Source: Acidimicrobiia bacterium
GTDB taxonomy: Bacteria > Actinomycetota > Acidimicrobiia > Acidimicrobiales > AC-14
DNA: 6,194 nucleotides
Assembly: GCA_019244985.1 (NCBI GenBank)
Contig: JAFASB010000150.1
Span: 1-6,194 of the forward strand
Direction of reading: 5' to 3'
In this document: positions 1-5,561 of the stretch, in pieces
Layout: each line of letters begins with the position of its first letter
How positions within the stretch are numbered: position 1 is the first letter of the stretch
Program-made: the position numbers and the translations under genes
Notes under the pieces: generated by a model
Database searches by the model: none
Told to the model about the DNA's origin: nothing
The model's input: only the letters and a program-made list of their open reading frames with translations

Positions 1-288
1 GTCGAGCAACTCCCTGCCGAGCCTCCCCAGCTGCTCGGTCGGGGTGCCGCCACCGGTCGCCACCCGGTCGGCGCCGAGCATCACCTCGTCCATCACCCGG
101 TCGTGGATGGCGGCGAGGATCTCTTCCTTCGAGCCGATGTAGTGATACAGCGCGCCTTTGCCGAGGTCGTTGGCCTCGCACAGCTCAGTGATCCCGGTGG
201 CGTGATACCCCTGCCGGGCGAAGAGCTGGGCCGAGGTGTCGATGATCTCCTGCCTCCGCGCCTGCCACTTCGGACTGCGTTCCGGCAT
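1..288 (-). CDS. TetR/AcrR-family transcriptional regulator, N-terminal 96 residues (3' end outside window)
   Basis: This is the DNA-binding half of a TetR-type repressor, which normally works as a cytoplasmic homodimer released from its operator by a small ligand. Reading leftward from the ATG at 288-286, the frame stays open for 96 codons to the window edge. The first helix is around residues 10-27 (QEIIDTSAQLFARQGY). The helix-turn-helix is around residues 33-53, ending in the family signature GKGALYHYIGSKEE (43-56). The start of the ligand-domain linker follows. The C-terminal ligand domain is missing only because the window ends, so the ligand cannot be guessed. The gene is divergent from the acyl-CoA synthetase gene, with 26 bp between start codons, the classic layout of a TetR protein controlling its neighbour and itself. 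A TANNNT box (TAACGT) lies 9 nt before the ATG and no Shine-Dalgarno sequence is visible, so the message may be nearly leaderless. The family call is firm; the target is an inference. Confidence 0.9.
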   Translation of the reverse strand, partial: MPERSPKWQARRQEIIDTSAQLFARQGYHATGITELCEANDLGKGALYHYIGSKEEILAAIHDRVMDEVMLGADRVATGGGTPTEQLGRLGRELLD

Positions 289-297
289 CGGCCGCTG

Positions 298-303
298 ACG
301 TTA
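298..303 (-). promoter_or_regulatory. candidate -10 box for the leftward TetR gene
   Basis: On the minus strand the hexamer TAACGT fits the actinobacterial TANNNT -10 pattern and ends 9 nt before the ATG at 288. The predicted transcription start would lie only a few bases upstream of the start codon. No good -35 hexamer is present at 16-18 bp. Short motifs of this kind occur by chance, so the call rests on position. Confidence 0.3.
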
Positions 304-307
304 GCTT
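302..307 (+). promoter_or_regulatory. candidate -10 box for the acyl-CoA synthetase operon
   Basis: TAGCTT fits TANNNT and ends 7 nt before the TTG at 315, so transcription would start at or next to that codon. It overlaps the minus-strand -10 candidate at 298-303, as expected in a compact divergent promoter. No recognisable -35 box is seen. Leaderless translation usually needs ATG or GTG, so a leaderless TTG start would be unusual. This weakens either the promoter call or the start call. Confidence 0.25.
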
Positions 308-339
308 TTGTGCCTTGACTGGTCGGTACAACGAAAGCT
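303..339. promoter_or_regulatory. candidate TetR operator in the divergent control region
   Basis: Several inverted repeats are nested here. AGCTTT (303-308) pairs with AAAGCT (334-339). TTGTGCC (308-314) pairs with GGTACAA (325-331) at six of seven positions. The core GACTGGTC (317-324) is a GAC/GTC dyad. Their centres lie at about 321, 319.5 and 320.5, so they are not perfectly in register and no single long palindrome results. The position, just beside the overlapping divergent promoters of a TetR gene and its neighbour, is where an autoregulatory operator is expected. The dyads are seen; binding is inferred. Confidence 0.4.
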
Positions 340-1808
340 GGTCCCGGGTGCTCGCCCTCCACGCGGCACGCACGCCCGACAAGGCCATGTGCGTGTACGA
401 GGGTGAAGTCACGACCTACGGCGAGATGGCTGGTCGCGCCGCGTCGCTGGCCGGCGGCCTGGGCGAACGCGGAGTACGCCGCGGCGACGTCGTTGGGCTC
501 CTCTCCTACAACTGTCCCGAGTTCCTCGAGGTCCTCTTCGCCGCCAACTACCTCGGGGCTGTGGCCATGCCGATCAACTGGCGGCTGGCGCCGCCGGAGG
601 TGCGCTACATCCTCGAACACTCCGAGGCGCGCGCCTTCGTCTACGACGACGCTTTGGCCGACGTCGCCCGAGAGGCGAGCCAGAGCATCGACGCGTCATG
701 CCGCGCGGCCGTCTCGCAGCTGCCCGAACTCCGGATTACGTCGCCCTCGGCGCCCGTGGCCGCCGAGGGTGATGACGTGCACCGCCTGATGTACACCTCG
801 GGCACGACCGGCCGGCCGAAGGGCGTAATGATCACCCACGCCAATCTGGCGTGGAAGAACCTCGCCCACATCATCGAGTTCGGCTTCAACGATGCCGACG
901 TCGGGCTGGCGTGCGGCCCGCTGTACCACGTGGGTGCTCTTGACCTGACGACGACAACGCTGATCGCCGCGGGCGCAACGACGATCATCCACCGGCTTTT
1001 TGACGCCGCCGCCGTGGTCGATGAGCTCGAGCGATCGCGCGTCACGACCGTGTGGCTGGCACCCGCGATGGTCAACGCCATCATGGCGCTGCCCGACATC
1101 GAGGGGCGCGATCTCTCGTCGGTCCGCGTCATCATCAACGGCGGCGAGAAGATGCCCGTCCCGCTGATCGAGCGCCTGCAGCGGACGTTCCCTTCGGCGT
1201 GGTTCGCCGACGCGTACGGGCTCACCGAGACGGTCTCGGGCGACACCTTTCTCGATCGAGACAGCATCGTGACCAAGCTCGGCAGTGTCGGCCGGCCGTG
1301 CCTGTATGTCGACCTCGACATCTGGGACCGGGAGGGGCGGTCGGTCGAAGCGGGTGAGCGCGGCGAGATCGTCATGCGGGGCCCCAAGGTCTTCAAGGGC
1401 TACTGGCGTGACGAGGAGGCGACCTCGGCCGCCTTCGCCGGTGGGTGGTTCCACACAGGCGACATCGGGATCGTCGACGAGGACGGATACCTCTTCATTG
1501 TCGACCGGCTCAAGGACATGATCATCTCGGGGGGTGAGAACATCGCTGGCTCGGAGATCGAGCGGGTGCTGTATGAGCACGACGCCGTCCTCGAGGCCGC
1601 CGTCGTGGCCAAACCCGACGATCGGTGGGGGGAGGTCCCGGTGGCGTTCGTCGTCCTCCGCCCGGGCTCGACCGCGACCGCTGAGGCCCTCGTCGACCAC
1701 TGTCGGACCCAGCTGGCGACCTTCAAGGTGCCCAAGGAAGTCACGTTCATCGACGCCCTGCCCCGTAACCCGTCGGGCAAGGTGTTGAAGCGCGAGTTGC
1801 GCGGCTGA
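315..1808 (+). CDS. Acyl-CoA synthetase-like AMP-binding enzyme (class I adenylate-forming, FadD-like)
   Basis: The protein (497 aa from the TTG) probably activates a carboxylic acid with ATP to an acyl-adenylate and transfers it to coenzyme A in the cytoplasm. All core motifs are present in order: the phosphate-binding loop YTSGTTGRPKG (160-170), YGLTE (301-305), GWFHTGD (377-383, with the ribose-binding Asp383), the hinge/linker DRLKDMIISGGEN (397-409) and NPSGKVLKREL near the C-terminus with the catalytic Lys489. The length is normal for the family. The substrate (fatty, aromatic or other acid) cannot be told from these motifs. The N-terminus is uncertain. The TTG at 315 gives the usual helix before HAARTPDKAM, but it has no Shine-Dalgarno sequence. 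A GTG at 348 has GAAAG about 10 nt upstream but would start unusually close to conserved sequence. The dehydrogenase gene follows 12 bp downstream, so they are probably co-transcribed. The divergent TetR gene is the likely regulator. Confidence 0.93.
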   Translation: MTGRYNESWSRVLALHAARTPDKAMCVYEGEVTTYGEMAGRAASLAGGLGERGVRRGDVVGLLSYNCPEFLEVLFAANYLGAVAMPINWRLAPPEVRYILEHSEARAFVYDDALADVAREASQSIDASCRAAVSQLPELRITSPSAPVAAEGDDVHRLMYTSGTTGRPKGVMITHANLAWKNLAHIIEFGFNDADVGLACGPLYHVGALDLTTTTLIAAGATTIIHRLFDAAAVVDELERSRVTTVWLAPAMVNAIMALPDIEGRDLSSVRVIINGGEKMPVPLIERLQRTFPSAWFADAYGLTETVSGDTFLDRDSIVTKLGSVGRPCLYVDLDIWDREGRSVEAGERGEIVMRGPKVFKGYWRDEEATSAAFAGGWFHTGDIGIVDEDGYLFIVDRLKDMIISGGENIAGSEIERVLYEHDAVLEAAVVAKPDDRWGEVPVAFVVLRPGSTATAEALVDHCRTQLATFKVPKEVTFIDALPRNPSGKVLKRELRG

Positions 1809-1820
1809 AGCTTTGCGACG

Positions 1821-2729
1821 ATGGCGCGCGTCCTGATCACCACCGAACTTCCACCCGGGTCCACAGATCCCCTGTCCGGTCACGAGGTGGTCGGCGCGGG
1901 CACAGATGTCGAGGCGATCGTGTGCCAGCTCACCGATCGATTCGACGCGGAAACCCTTGACCGGTATCGAGAGCTTCGCACTCTCGCCACCGTGTCAGTC
2001 GGCTTCGATCACATCGACGTGGACGCCGCGACGACTCGCGGCGTCGCCGTGTGCAACACGCCGGGCGTGCTCGACGAGACGACTGCCGACCTCGCCTTCG
2101 GTCTGATCATCGCCGCCTCTCGATTGTTCTGGACGGTTGAGGCCGACCTGCGCGCCGGCCTCTGGACCGGGTTCGGGCTGCTCGACCGGCTGGGCCGGGA
2201 CGTCCACGGCGCGACCCTCGGCGTCGTCGGCTACGGGCGCATCGGTCGAGCCGTCGCCCGCCGTGCAGCTGGGTTCGACATGGCTGTGCTGCACCACTCA
2301 CGCACGCCGACCGGGGAGCCGGGCTTCGTCGCCGAACTGGAGGAGCTATTGGCCACCGCCGACGTCGTCTCGCTTCACGTGCCGTTGACCGCATCGACGA
2401 GGCGCTTGATCGATCGTCGTCGCCTGGCGCTCATGAAGGCGACGGCGGTGCTCGTCAACACCTCTCGCGGCCCGGTCGTCGACGAGGAGGCGCTGGCCGA
2501 GGCGCTCGAGGAGGGGCGGCTGTTCGCCGCCGGCCTCGACGTCTACGAACGGGAGCCGGCGGTCCACACGCGGTTGCTCGCCGCACCCCGCACCGTGCTC
2601 CTGCCCCACGTCGGGAGCGCGACGGTGGCGACACGGACGGCGATGGCGCGTCTGGCTTGCGAGAGCGTGCGCGCCGTGCTCGCCGGCGAGGTCCCGGCGA
2701 CCTGCCTCAACCCCGCGGTACTCGCCTGA
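1821..2729 (+). CDS. D-2-hydroxyacid dehydrogenase (glyoxylate/hydroxypyruvate reductase type)
   Basis: This 302-aa cytoplasmic oxidoreductase should interconvert a 2-keto acid and a D-2-hydroxy acid with NAD(P)H. The substrate-binding part is split around an inserted Rossmann domain. SVGFDHID (59-66) and VCNTPGVLDETTADLAF (77-93) mark the first half. GYGRIG (137-142) is the dinucleotide loop. NTSRGPVVDEEAL (213-225) carries catalytic Arg216, DVYEREP (240-246) carries Glu245, and LPHVGSAT (261-268) carries catalytic His263. The second Rossmann strand ends in HHSR (158-161), with Arg161 and no acidic residue. In this family that favours NADPH over NADH, which is an inference. It is somewhat shorter than the usual 320-335 aa, mainly at the N-terminus, but no core motif is missing. 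The start is 12 bp after the synthetase stop, with a weak GAAG 10 nt upstream. It probably acts on the same compound family as the synthetase; glyoxylate, hydroxypyruvate or another 2-keto acid are all possible. Confidence 0.92.
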   Translation: MARVLITTELPPGSTDPLSGHEVVGAGTDVEAIVCQLTDRFDAETLDRYRELRTLATVSVGFDHIDVDAATTRGVAVCNTPGVLDETTADLAFGLIIAASRLFWTVEADLRAGLWTGFGLLDRLGRDVHGATLGVVGYGRIGRAVARRAAGFDMAVLHHSRTPTGEPGFVAELEELLATADVVSLHVPLTASTRRLIDRRRLALMKATAVLVNTSRGPVVDEEALAEALEEGRLFAAGLDVYEREPAVHTRLLAAPRTVLLPHVGSATVATRTAMARLACESVRAVLAGEVPATCLNPAVLA

Positions 2730-3381
2730 CCTTCGGCTCCTTCATCTGGAGGGCGTTGACGAACAGACGGGCGAGCGTGTCGGCCGCGTCGTCGAGCTTG
2801 CAGTCGAGCTGACCCTTGGCGAGCGCCATCTCGGCAAACCGCTCGACCATCGAGCCGAGCGCGGCCGCCGCGATCTTCGGATCGAGCGCCGGATCGGTGG
2901 CGCCCTTGCGCTGCATGCCGCGGATCGACTTCTCGATCGCCCCACGGTGGCGCACATTGCTCGCCGAGCGAACGGCCGCTACGTGCTCGTCGTAGCGGGC
3001 GACCTGTTCGATGACGCCCATGATCTTGGCTTCCTCGGCGTAGCGCTCGAGGTGCCGGTGGAGGGCGGTGAACAGGCGCTCCCGAGGGTCGGCACTCGAG
3101 CCGGGGGCGAAGATCACGCTTTCCATGGGCTCGGCCAGCTGCTCGTCGAGGAGCTCGGCGATCTCCCGGAAGACCTGTTCTTTCGAATCGAAGTAGTGGT
3201 AAAAGGCGCCGTGCGAGAGGCCGGCTCGCTCGGCGATGTCGGAGATACGAGCGTCGAGGAAGCCGTGCTCCTCGAAGATCTCCTTGGCCGCCTCGAGCAG
3301 CCGCGCTCGCGTCTGCTCGCCCTTCCGGGACCGAGGGCCGCCCTGGGCGTCGCCCTCCCCTGCGGCCGCTATCGCCGACAT
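2707..3381 (-). CDS. TetR/AcrR-family transcriptional regulator
   Basis: This is a complete 224-aa repressor-type regulator. After a flexible, charged N-terminal tail (1-22), the first helix starts at about residue 24 (TRARLLEAAKEIFEEHG). The helix-turn-helix runs through DIAERAGLSHGAFYHYF (48-64) and ends with the family hallmark DSKEQVF (65-71). The rest is an all-helical ligand-binding and dimerisation domain with no residues that identify the ligand. Its 3' end overlaps the dehydrogenase gene by 23 bp, tail to tail. It is therefore not in that operon, although it could act on it in trans or through antisense transcription. On the upstream side, TAGAGT ends 7 nt before the ATG and there is no Shine-Dalgarno sequence, consistent with a leaderless transcript. 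Its target could equally be its own promoter or a gene elsewhere. The family call is secure; the role is unknown. Confidence 0.93.
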   Translation of the reverse strand: MSAIAAAGEGDAQGGPRSRKGEQTRARLLEAAKEIFEEHGFLDARISDIAERAGLSHGAFYHYFDSKEQVFREIAELLDEQLAEPMESVIFAPGSSADPRERLFTALHRHLERYAEEAKIMGVIEQVARYDEHVAAVRSASNVRHRGAIEKSIRGMQRKGATDPALDPKIAAAALGSMVERFAEMALAKGQLDCKLDDAADTLARLFVNALQMKEPKVRRVPRG

Positions 3382-3388
3382 CGCTCGA

Positions 3389-3394
3389 ACTCTA
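3389..3394 (-). promoter_or_regulatory. candidate -10 box of the TetR gene (leaderless type)
   Basis: On the minus strand TAGAGT matches TATAAT at four of six positions and fits TANNNT. It lies 7 nt from the ATG at 3381, which places the expected transcription start on or next to the A of the ATG. No convincing -35 hexamer is found 16-18 bp away. The same hexamer is the best -10 candidate for the 13E12 gene at 3762-3767. Confidence 0.45.
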
Positions 3395-3504
3395 CGTGGC
3401 CCGCGAATCAGGCCGTCGTCTCGTCGTCGGCTCCCACGATCGGGGTGCGACCCGCTGCTGTCTAGGTTGGATGGATCGGAGCAACGGACGAAGTTGTCGA
3501 ACCT

Positions 3505-3576
3505 GAGCGGCGCCGCGGCAGGCCGCGCTCACTGGCCGAGGAGCAGATCGTCGAGGCGGCGCTCGAGTTGTCCGGC
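3505..3576 (+). pseudogene. relic of a TetR-family N-terminus
   Basis: The translated frame reads ERRRGRPRSLAEEQIVEAAL and then ELSG. This closely matches the N-terminal arm and first helix of many TetR regulators, in which a GRPR-type basic arm precedes a QIVxAALEL helix. After codon 3574-3576 the similarity stops abruptly. The frame stays open but turns into an Arg/Ser/Thr-rich sequence with no helix-turn-helix. There is no ATG, GTG or TTG between the upstream in-frame TAG (3463-3465) and this stretch. A nearby ATG at 3471 (MDRSNG) is in another frame and stops after 11 codons, so one frameshift could have separated the original start from the body. I read it as the remnant of a third TetR gene lost by deletion or recombination. 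A chance match cannot be excluded because the segment is short. Confidence 0.45.
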
Positions 3577-3582
3577 CGGACA
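3569..3582. repeat. perfect 14-bp palindrome
   Basis: TGTCCGGCCGGACA is its own reverse complement. Past one mismatched pair (3568/3583) one more pair matches (3567/3584), giving 16 of 18 bases. It coincides with the point where the TetR-like coding similarity at 3505-3576 ends. It could be a regulator operator, a recombination junction, or chance in GC-rich sequence. Confidence 0.5.
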
Positions 3583-3704
3583 TCGATCCCACCCACAAAG
3601 ATTGCCGGAACTCCTGCTCTATCGCGAACAACTCGGCGACGCGTCGAACTCGTCAGTTCACGCGAAAGGCTTCGTGCTCGAACGGGCGCATCGAGGTTGA
3701 TTCG

Positions 3705-3749
3705 GGCGAGAAGGCCGCAAAGAAATTTGTTTGACGGGGCCTTCTTGTC
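3705..3749 (+). repeat. 12-bp inverted repeat / RNA stem with AT-rich loop
   Basis: AGAAGGCC (3709-3716) is the exact reverse complement of GGCCTTCT (3738-3745). As RNA the pairing extends outward to 3705/3749 with two G-U pairs, giving a 12-bp stem around a 21-nt loop that is the most AT-rich stretch nearby. No T-run follows, so it is not a standard intrinsic terminator. It ends 10 bp before the extended -10 element of the 13E12 gene and could be a protein-binding site or a boundary left by an insertion. A second dyad, ATTTGT (3725-3730) with ACAAAT (3750-3755), overlaps it. Confidence 0.4.
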
Positions 3750-3758
3750 ACAAATCCT

Positions 3759-3767
3759 TGGTAGAGT
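3759..3767 (+). promoter_or_regulatory. candidate extended -10 promoter of the 13E12/HNH gene
   Basis: TGG directly followed by TAGAGT is a TGN-extended -10 element in the AT-richest part of the intergenic region. TTGTCA (3745-3750) is a fair -35 hexamer but sits only 11 bp from TAGAGT, too close to pair with it. TTGACG (3731-3736) is 25 bp away, too far. The extended -10 would therefore have to act without a standard -35. The transcript would have a leader of about 53 nt before the ATG at 3827. Confidence 0.4.
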
Positions 3768-3814
3768 TACACCGAGGTAATTCACTTCCCCCGTAGAGCT
3801 GTCCCGCCGTTGTT

Positions 3815-3818
3815 GAGG
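3815..3818 (+). promoter_or_regulatory. ribosome binding site that selects the ATG at 3827
   Basis: GAGG lies 8 nt before the ATG at 3827, which is good spacing. It is only 2 nt from the in-frame GTG at 3821, too close to serve that codon. The ATG, two codons further in, is therefore preferred. Confidence 0.6.
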
Positions 3819-3826
3819 CGGTGCCC

Positions 3827-5035
3827 ATGTGCACGAAGCTCAGGGAGCTGGAGGAGGCGCTGGCGACATTCGTCGGCGACTTCGAAGCTGCGCTGATCTC
3901 TGCTGCCGAAGCCGACGGCGTCATGGAGCGCGCGGCGCGGATGGAATACATCTGCGCCACCCTCAAGGCACTCGCCGCAGCACGGCTGGCCGAGACCGAG
4001 CTGTGGGGCCTGGGCGGGGACAAGACCCCGGCGCACATGCTGGCGAGGAGAACCGGTCAGTCGGTCTCCGATGCCGCTCGTGATCTTGAGACGGCCAAGG
4101 CCCTCGCCCACCACGACAAGACCAACGCTGCGGCCCGGGCGGGCAGGCTTTCGCCCAAGCAGGCGGCCGCCATCGCCGACGCGGTGGCCGCCGATCCCAA
4201 GGCCGAAGCCGACCTGTTGGGCCTGGCCGAGCGCGCCTCCCTCTGTGAGCTGCGCGACGAGGCGAATCGACGCAAGGCCGCAGCCACTGATCTGGAGGAG
4301 CGCCACAAGAAGATCCACGCCGAGCGCCACGTCCGGGACTGGACAGGCGCAGACGGGGTCTGGCGCGTGGTGGGCCAAGGGACGCCTGAGGCCGGGGCCA
4401 AGGTCATGGCCGCCCTGCGGGGGGCTGCCGATGGCATCTTCAAGCAGGCCCGCCGTGAGGGACGGCGCGAGCCCACCGAGGCCTACCTGTTCGACGCGCT
4501 GGTCGCGCTGGCCGAGGGCGAGGGCGCGCCGAAGAGTCGTTCAGGCAGAACCAAGGTCCTGGTGCGCGTGGATTTCGAGGCTCTGTTCCGGGGTTATCCC
4601 ACCGGAGGCGAGCTCCGTGAGATCGCCGGGTTCGGGCCGGTGCCGGTGTCGGTGGTCGACGAGATCCTCCGCCACCCCGACTCCTTCCTGGCCGCGGTGA
4701 TCACCAAGGGCCAAAAGGTGACGGGCGTCGCCCATCTGGGTCGACATCCCACCGCGGCGCAGGAGTCAGGGCTGCAGTGGCTGTATCCCACGTGTGCAGT
4801 CGAGGGCTGTTCGGCGCCGGCCAAAGAGTGGGACCATCGCGAGGACTGGTCCAAGACGCATCGCACGCCGTTTGACGGCATGGACGGCCACTGCGACCAC
4901 CACCACGACAAGAAGACCTACGAGGGATGGGGGCTCGTCGAAGGCGTCGGCAAGCGGGCGTTCGTCCCGCCGGATGATCCGAGGCATCCGAAGAACAGAA
5001 AGACGGAGCGGCCGCCGCCGGCCGAGGCGGCGTAA
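3827..5035 (+). CDS. 13E12 repeat family protein: DUF222 domain plus C-terminal HNH endonuclease-like domain
   Basis: This is a 402-aa member of the actinobacterial 13E12 family, known from the REP13E12 repeats of Mycobacterium tuberculosis and often present in several copies per genome. Residues of about 1-300 form the helical DUF222 region, including the alanine-rich segment with LARRTG, KQAAAIADAVAADP and GTPEAGAKVMAAL, which is typical of the family. Just before the nuclease-like part comes HLGRHPTAAQ, then QWLYPTCAVEGC (Cys323, Cys328), WDHREDW (Asp336-His337) and HCDHHHDKKT (Cys356, His358-360), followed by the usual tail FVPPDDPRHP. The Cys residues and His cluster suggest a zinc-stabilised HNH fold. 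At the central position, where N or D is usual before the final Cys-His block, my alignment gives Gly351, so catalysis may be weakened. The start is the ATG at 3827, supported by GAGG. The gene stands alone, in its own promoter context, and ends 20 bp from the convergent GNAT gene. The biological role of the family is unsettled; a mobile or nuclease-related function is only suggested by the domain. Confidence 0.93.
   Translation: MCTKLRELEEALATFVGDFEAALISAAEADGVMERAARMEYICATLKALAAARLAETELWGLGGDKTPAHMLARRTGQSVSDAARDLETAKALAHHDKTNAAARAGRLSPKQAAAIADAVAADPKAEADLLGLAERASLCELRDEANRRKAAATDLEERHKKIHAERHVRDWTGADGVWRVVGQGTPEAGAKVMAALRGAADGIFKQARREGRREPTEAYLFDALVALAEGEGAPKSRSGRTKVLVRVDFEALFRGYPTGGELREIAGFGPVPVSVVDEILRHPDSFLAAVITKGQKVTGVAHLGRHPTAAQESGLQWLYPTCAVEGCSAPAKEWDHREDWSKTHRTPFDGMDGHCDHHHDKKTYEGWGLVEGVGKRAFVPPDDPRHPKNRKTERPPPAEAA
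5013..5032 (+). terminator. weak GC hairpin spanning the end of the 13E12 gene
   Basis: CGCCGCC (5013-5019) can pair with GGCGGCG (5026-5032) across a 6-nt loop, directly before the TAA stop. No T-run follows, and the repeat also encodes the P/A-rich C-terminus, so it may simply reflect codon content. With only 20 bp before the convergent GNAT stop it is the best terminator-like structure at this junction. Confidence 0.2.
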
Positions 5036-5055
5036 GTGCGAGATAGGCCAGATCT

Positions 5056-5526
5056 CTACTGCTCCGCGAGTTGGAGCGTCATGAACGTGTTGTAGGGGCT
5101 CGCGTCGTAATTGCCGAAGGGTTCGCACGGCCGGAAGCCGAGCTCTACGTATAACTGCCGCGCGGGGACGAAGTCGTCGGTGGATCCGGTCTCGAGACTG
5201 ATACGCCGGTAGCCCTCGGCGCGGGCAAAGGCGACGAGGTGCTCGACCAGAGCGCGCCCCACGCCGCAGCGTCGTTCGCTCTCACGCGTATGCATCGATT
5301 TCAGCTCGGCGTGGCCGGCGTCGAGCCGCTTCAGTGCCGCGAAGCCGACCAGCTCGCCGCCCCGACGGGCAGTGAAGAACGTGACGGCGTCAACAGCGAG
5401 CTCATCGGCACCGAGTGCGAACGAGTACTCGGGCGGCGTGAGCACCTGCGAAAGCTCCAGATGGGTCGCCAGGAGCTCACGAACGTCCTCCGACCGAGGG
5501 TCGTCGACGGCGATCTCGAGCTCCAT
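5056..5526 (-). CDS. GNAT-family N-acetyltransferase (YsnE-like subgroup)
   Basis: This 156-aa protein should transfer an acetyl group from acetyl-CoA to an amine in the cytoplasm; the acceptor is unknown. The GNAT core is clear: strand beta-4 in AELKSMHT (73-80), the acetyl-CoA pyrophosphate loop RRCGVGRAL (85-93), strand beta-5 in ISLETGS (109-115) and the C-terminal block ARQLYVELGF (122-131) with the conserved Tyr126. The tail PFGNYDASPYNTFMTLQL (136-153) is typical of a subgroup that includes Bacillus YsnE-like proteins, to judge from my memory of that sequence. The ATG at 5526 gives the N-terminus expected for this subgroup (MELEIAVDDPRS). A TTG at 5571 would add 15 residues with no similarity and collide with the neighbouring promoter. 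It is convergent with the 13E12 gene and divergent from the CrtA-like gene, so it probably forms its own transcription unit. Confidence 0.9.
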   Translation of the reverse strand: MELEIAVDDPRSEDVRELLATHLELSQVLTPPEYSFALGADELAVDAVTFFTARRGGELVGFAALKRLDAGHAELKSMHTRESERRCGVGRALVEHLVAFARAEGYRRISLETGSTDDFVPARQLYVELGFRPCEPFGNYDASPYNTFMTLQLAEQ

Positions 5527-5533
5527 GCCGGCG

Positions 5534-5561
5534 ATTGTGCCGCAGCCGCAGCCGTCGTTAA
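5534..5561 (-). promoter_or_regulatory. candidate leaderless promoter of the GNAT gene
   Basis: On the minus strand TTAACG (5561-5556) is a four-of-six match to the -35 consensus. It is followed after 16 bp by CACAAT (5539-5534), a four-of-six match to the -10 consensus. CACAAT ends 7 nt before the ATG at 5526 and no Shine-Dalgarno sequence is seen, so the message may begin at the start codon. The -35 overlaps the plus-strand -10 candidate of the CrtA-like gene. Confidence 0.4.

Larger units (their letters stand above)
3382..3826. other. 445-bp region without an intact gene
   Basis: The region separates the minus-strand TetR gene from the plus-strand 13E12 gene. The first ~90 bp should hold the TetR promoter and a small GGGT-gcg-ACCC dyad (3443-3453). 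The middle holds a TetR-like N-terminal relic (3505-3576) and a 14-bp palindrome. The last ~120 bp is AT-richer and holds a 12-bp stem, an extended -10 box and a ribosome binding site for the 13E12 gene. One plus-strand frame stays open from 3466 to its TAA at 3778-3780, but past 3576 it encodes an Arg-rich string that I do not recognise. No tRNA or riboswitch fold was recognised. Confidence 0.6.

Noticed and set aside
93..620. 175-codon open frame on the minus strand across the divergent promoter
   Set aside because: It is out of frame with the TetR gene, whose helix-turn-helix is readable in the correct frame starting at 288, and it crosses both start regions.
641..1396. 251-codon open frame on the minus strand
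   Set aside because: It lies wholly inside the acyl-CoA synthetase gene on the opposite strand and encodes a Ser/Arg-rich string with no family motif: a GC-driven shadow.
696..1883. 395-codon open frame on the minus strand
   Set aside because: It is antisense to the synthetase gene, rich in Arg/Asp/Gly/His with no recognisable domain, and is explained by codon bias of the real gene.
3443..3453. GGGT-gcg-ACCC dyad upstream of the second TetR gene as an operator
   Set aside because: Four-base arms are too short to separate from chance in GC-rich DNA, and the site is about 50 bp from the likely -10 box.
3236..3700. 154-codon plus-strand open frame reaching into the intergenic region
   Set aside because: The first half is antisense to the TetR gene and the rest is Ser/Arg-rich without family similarity. 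The TetR-like relic is in a different frame.
3462..3785. 107-codon minus-strand open frame in the intergenic region
   Set aside because: It has no recognised motif and no ribosome binding site, and it overlaps the 13E12 promoter elements. A real small gene is possible but unsupported.
3782..4378. 198-codon minus-strand open frame
   Set aside because: It is antisense to the well-supported 13E12 gene and has no protein family features.
3827..5035. The 13E12 gene as a homing endonuclease inside an intron, or as part of a prophage
   Set aside because: It is a free-standing gene with its own start, stop and promoter. No intron core, inserted host gene, integrase or phage genes are visible.
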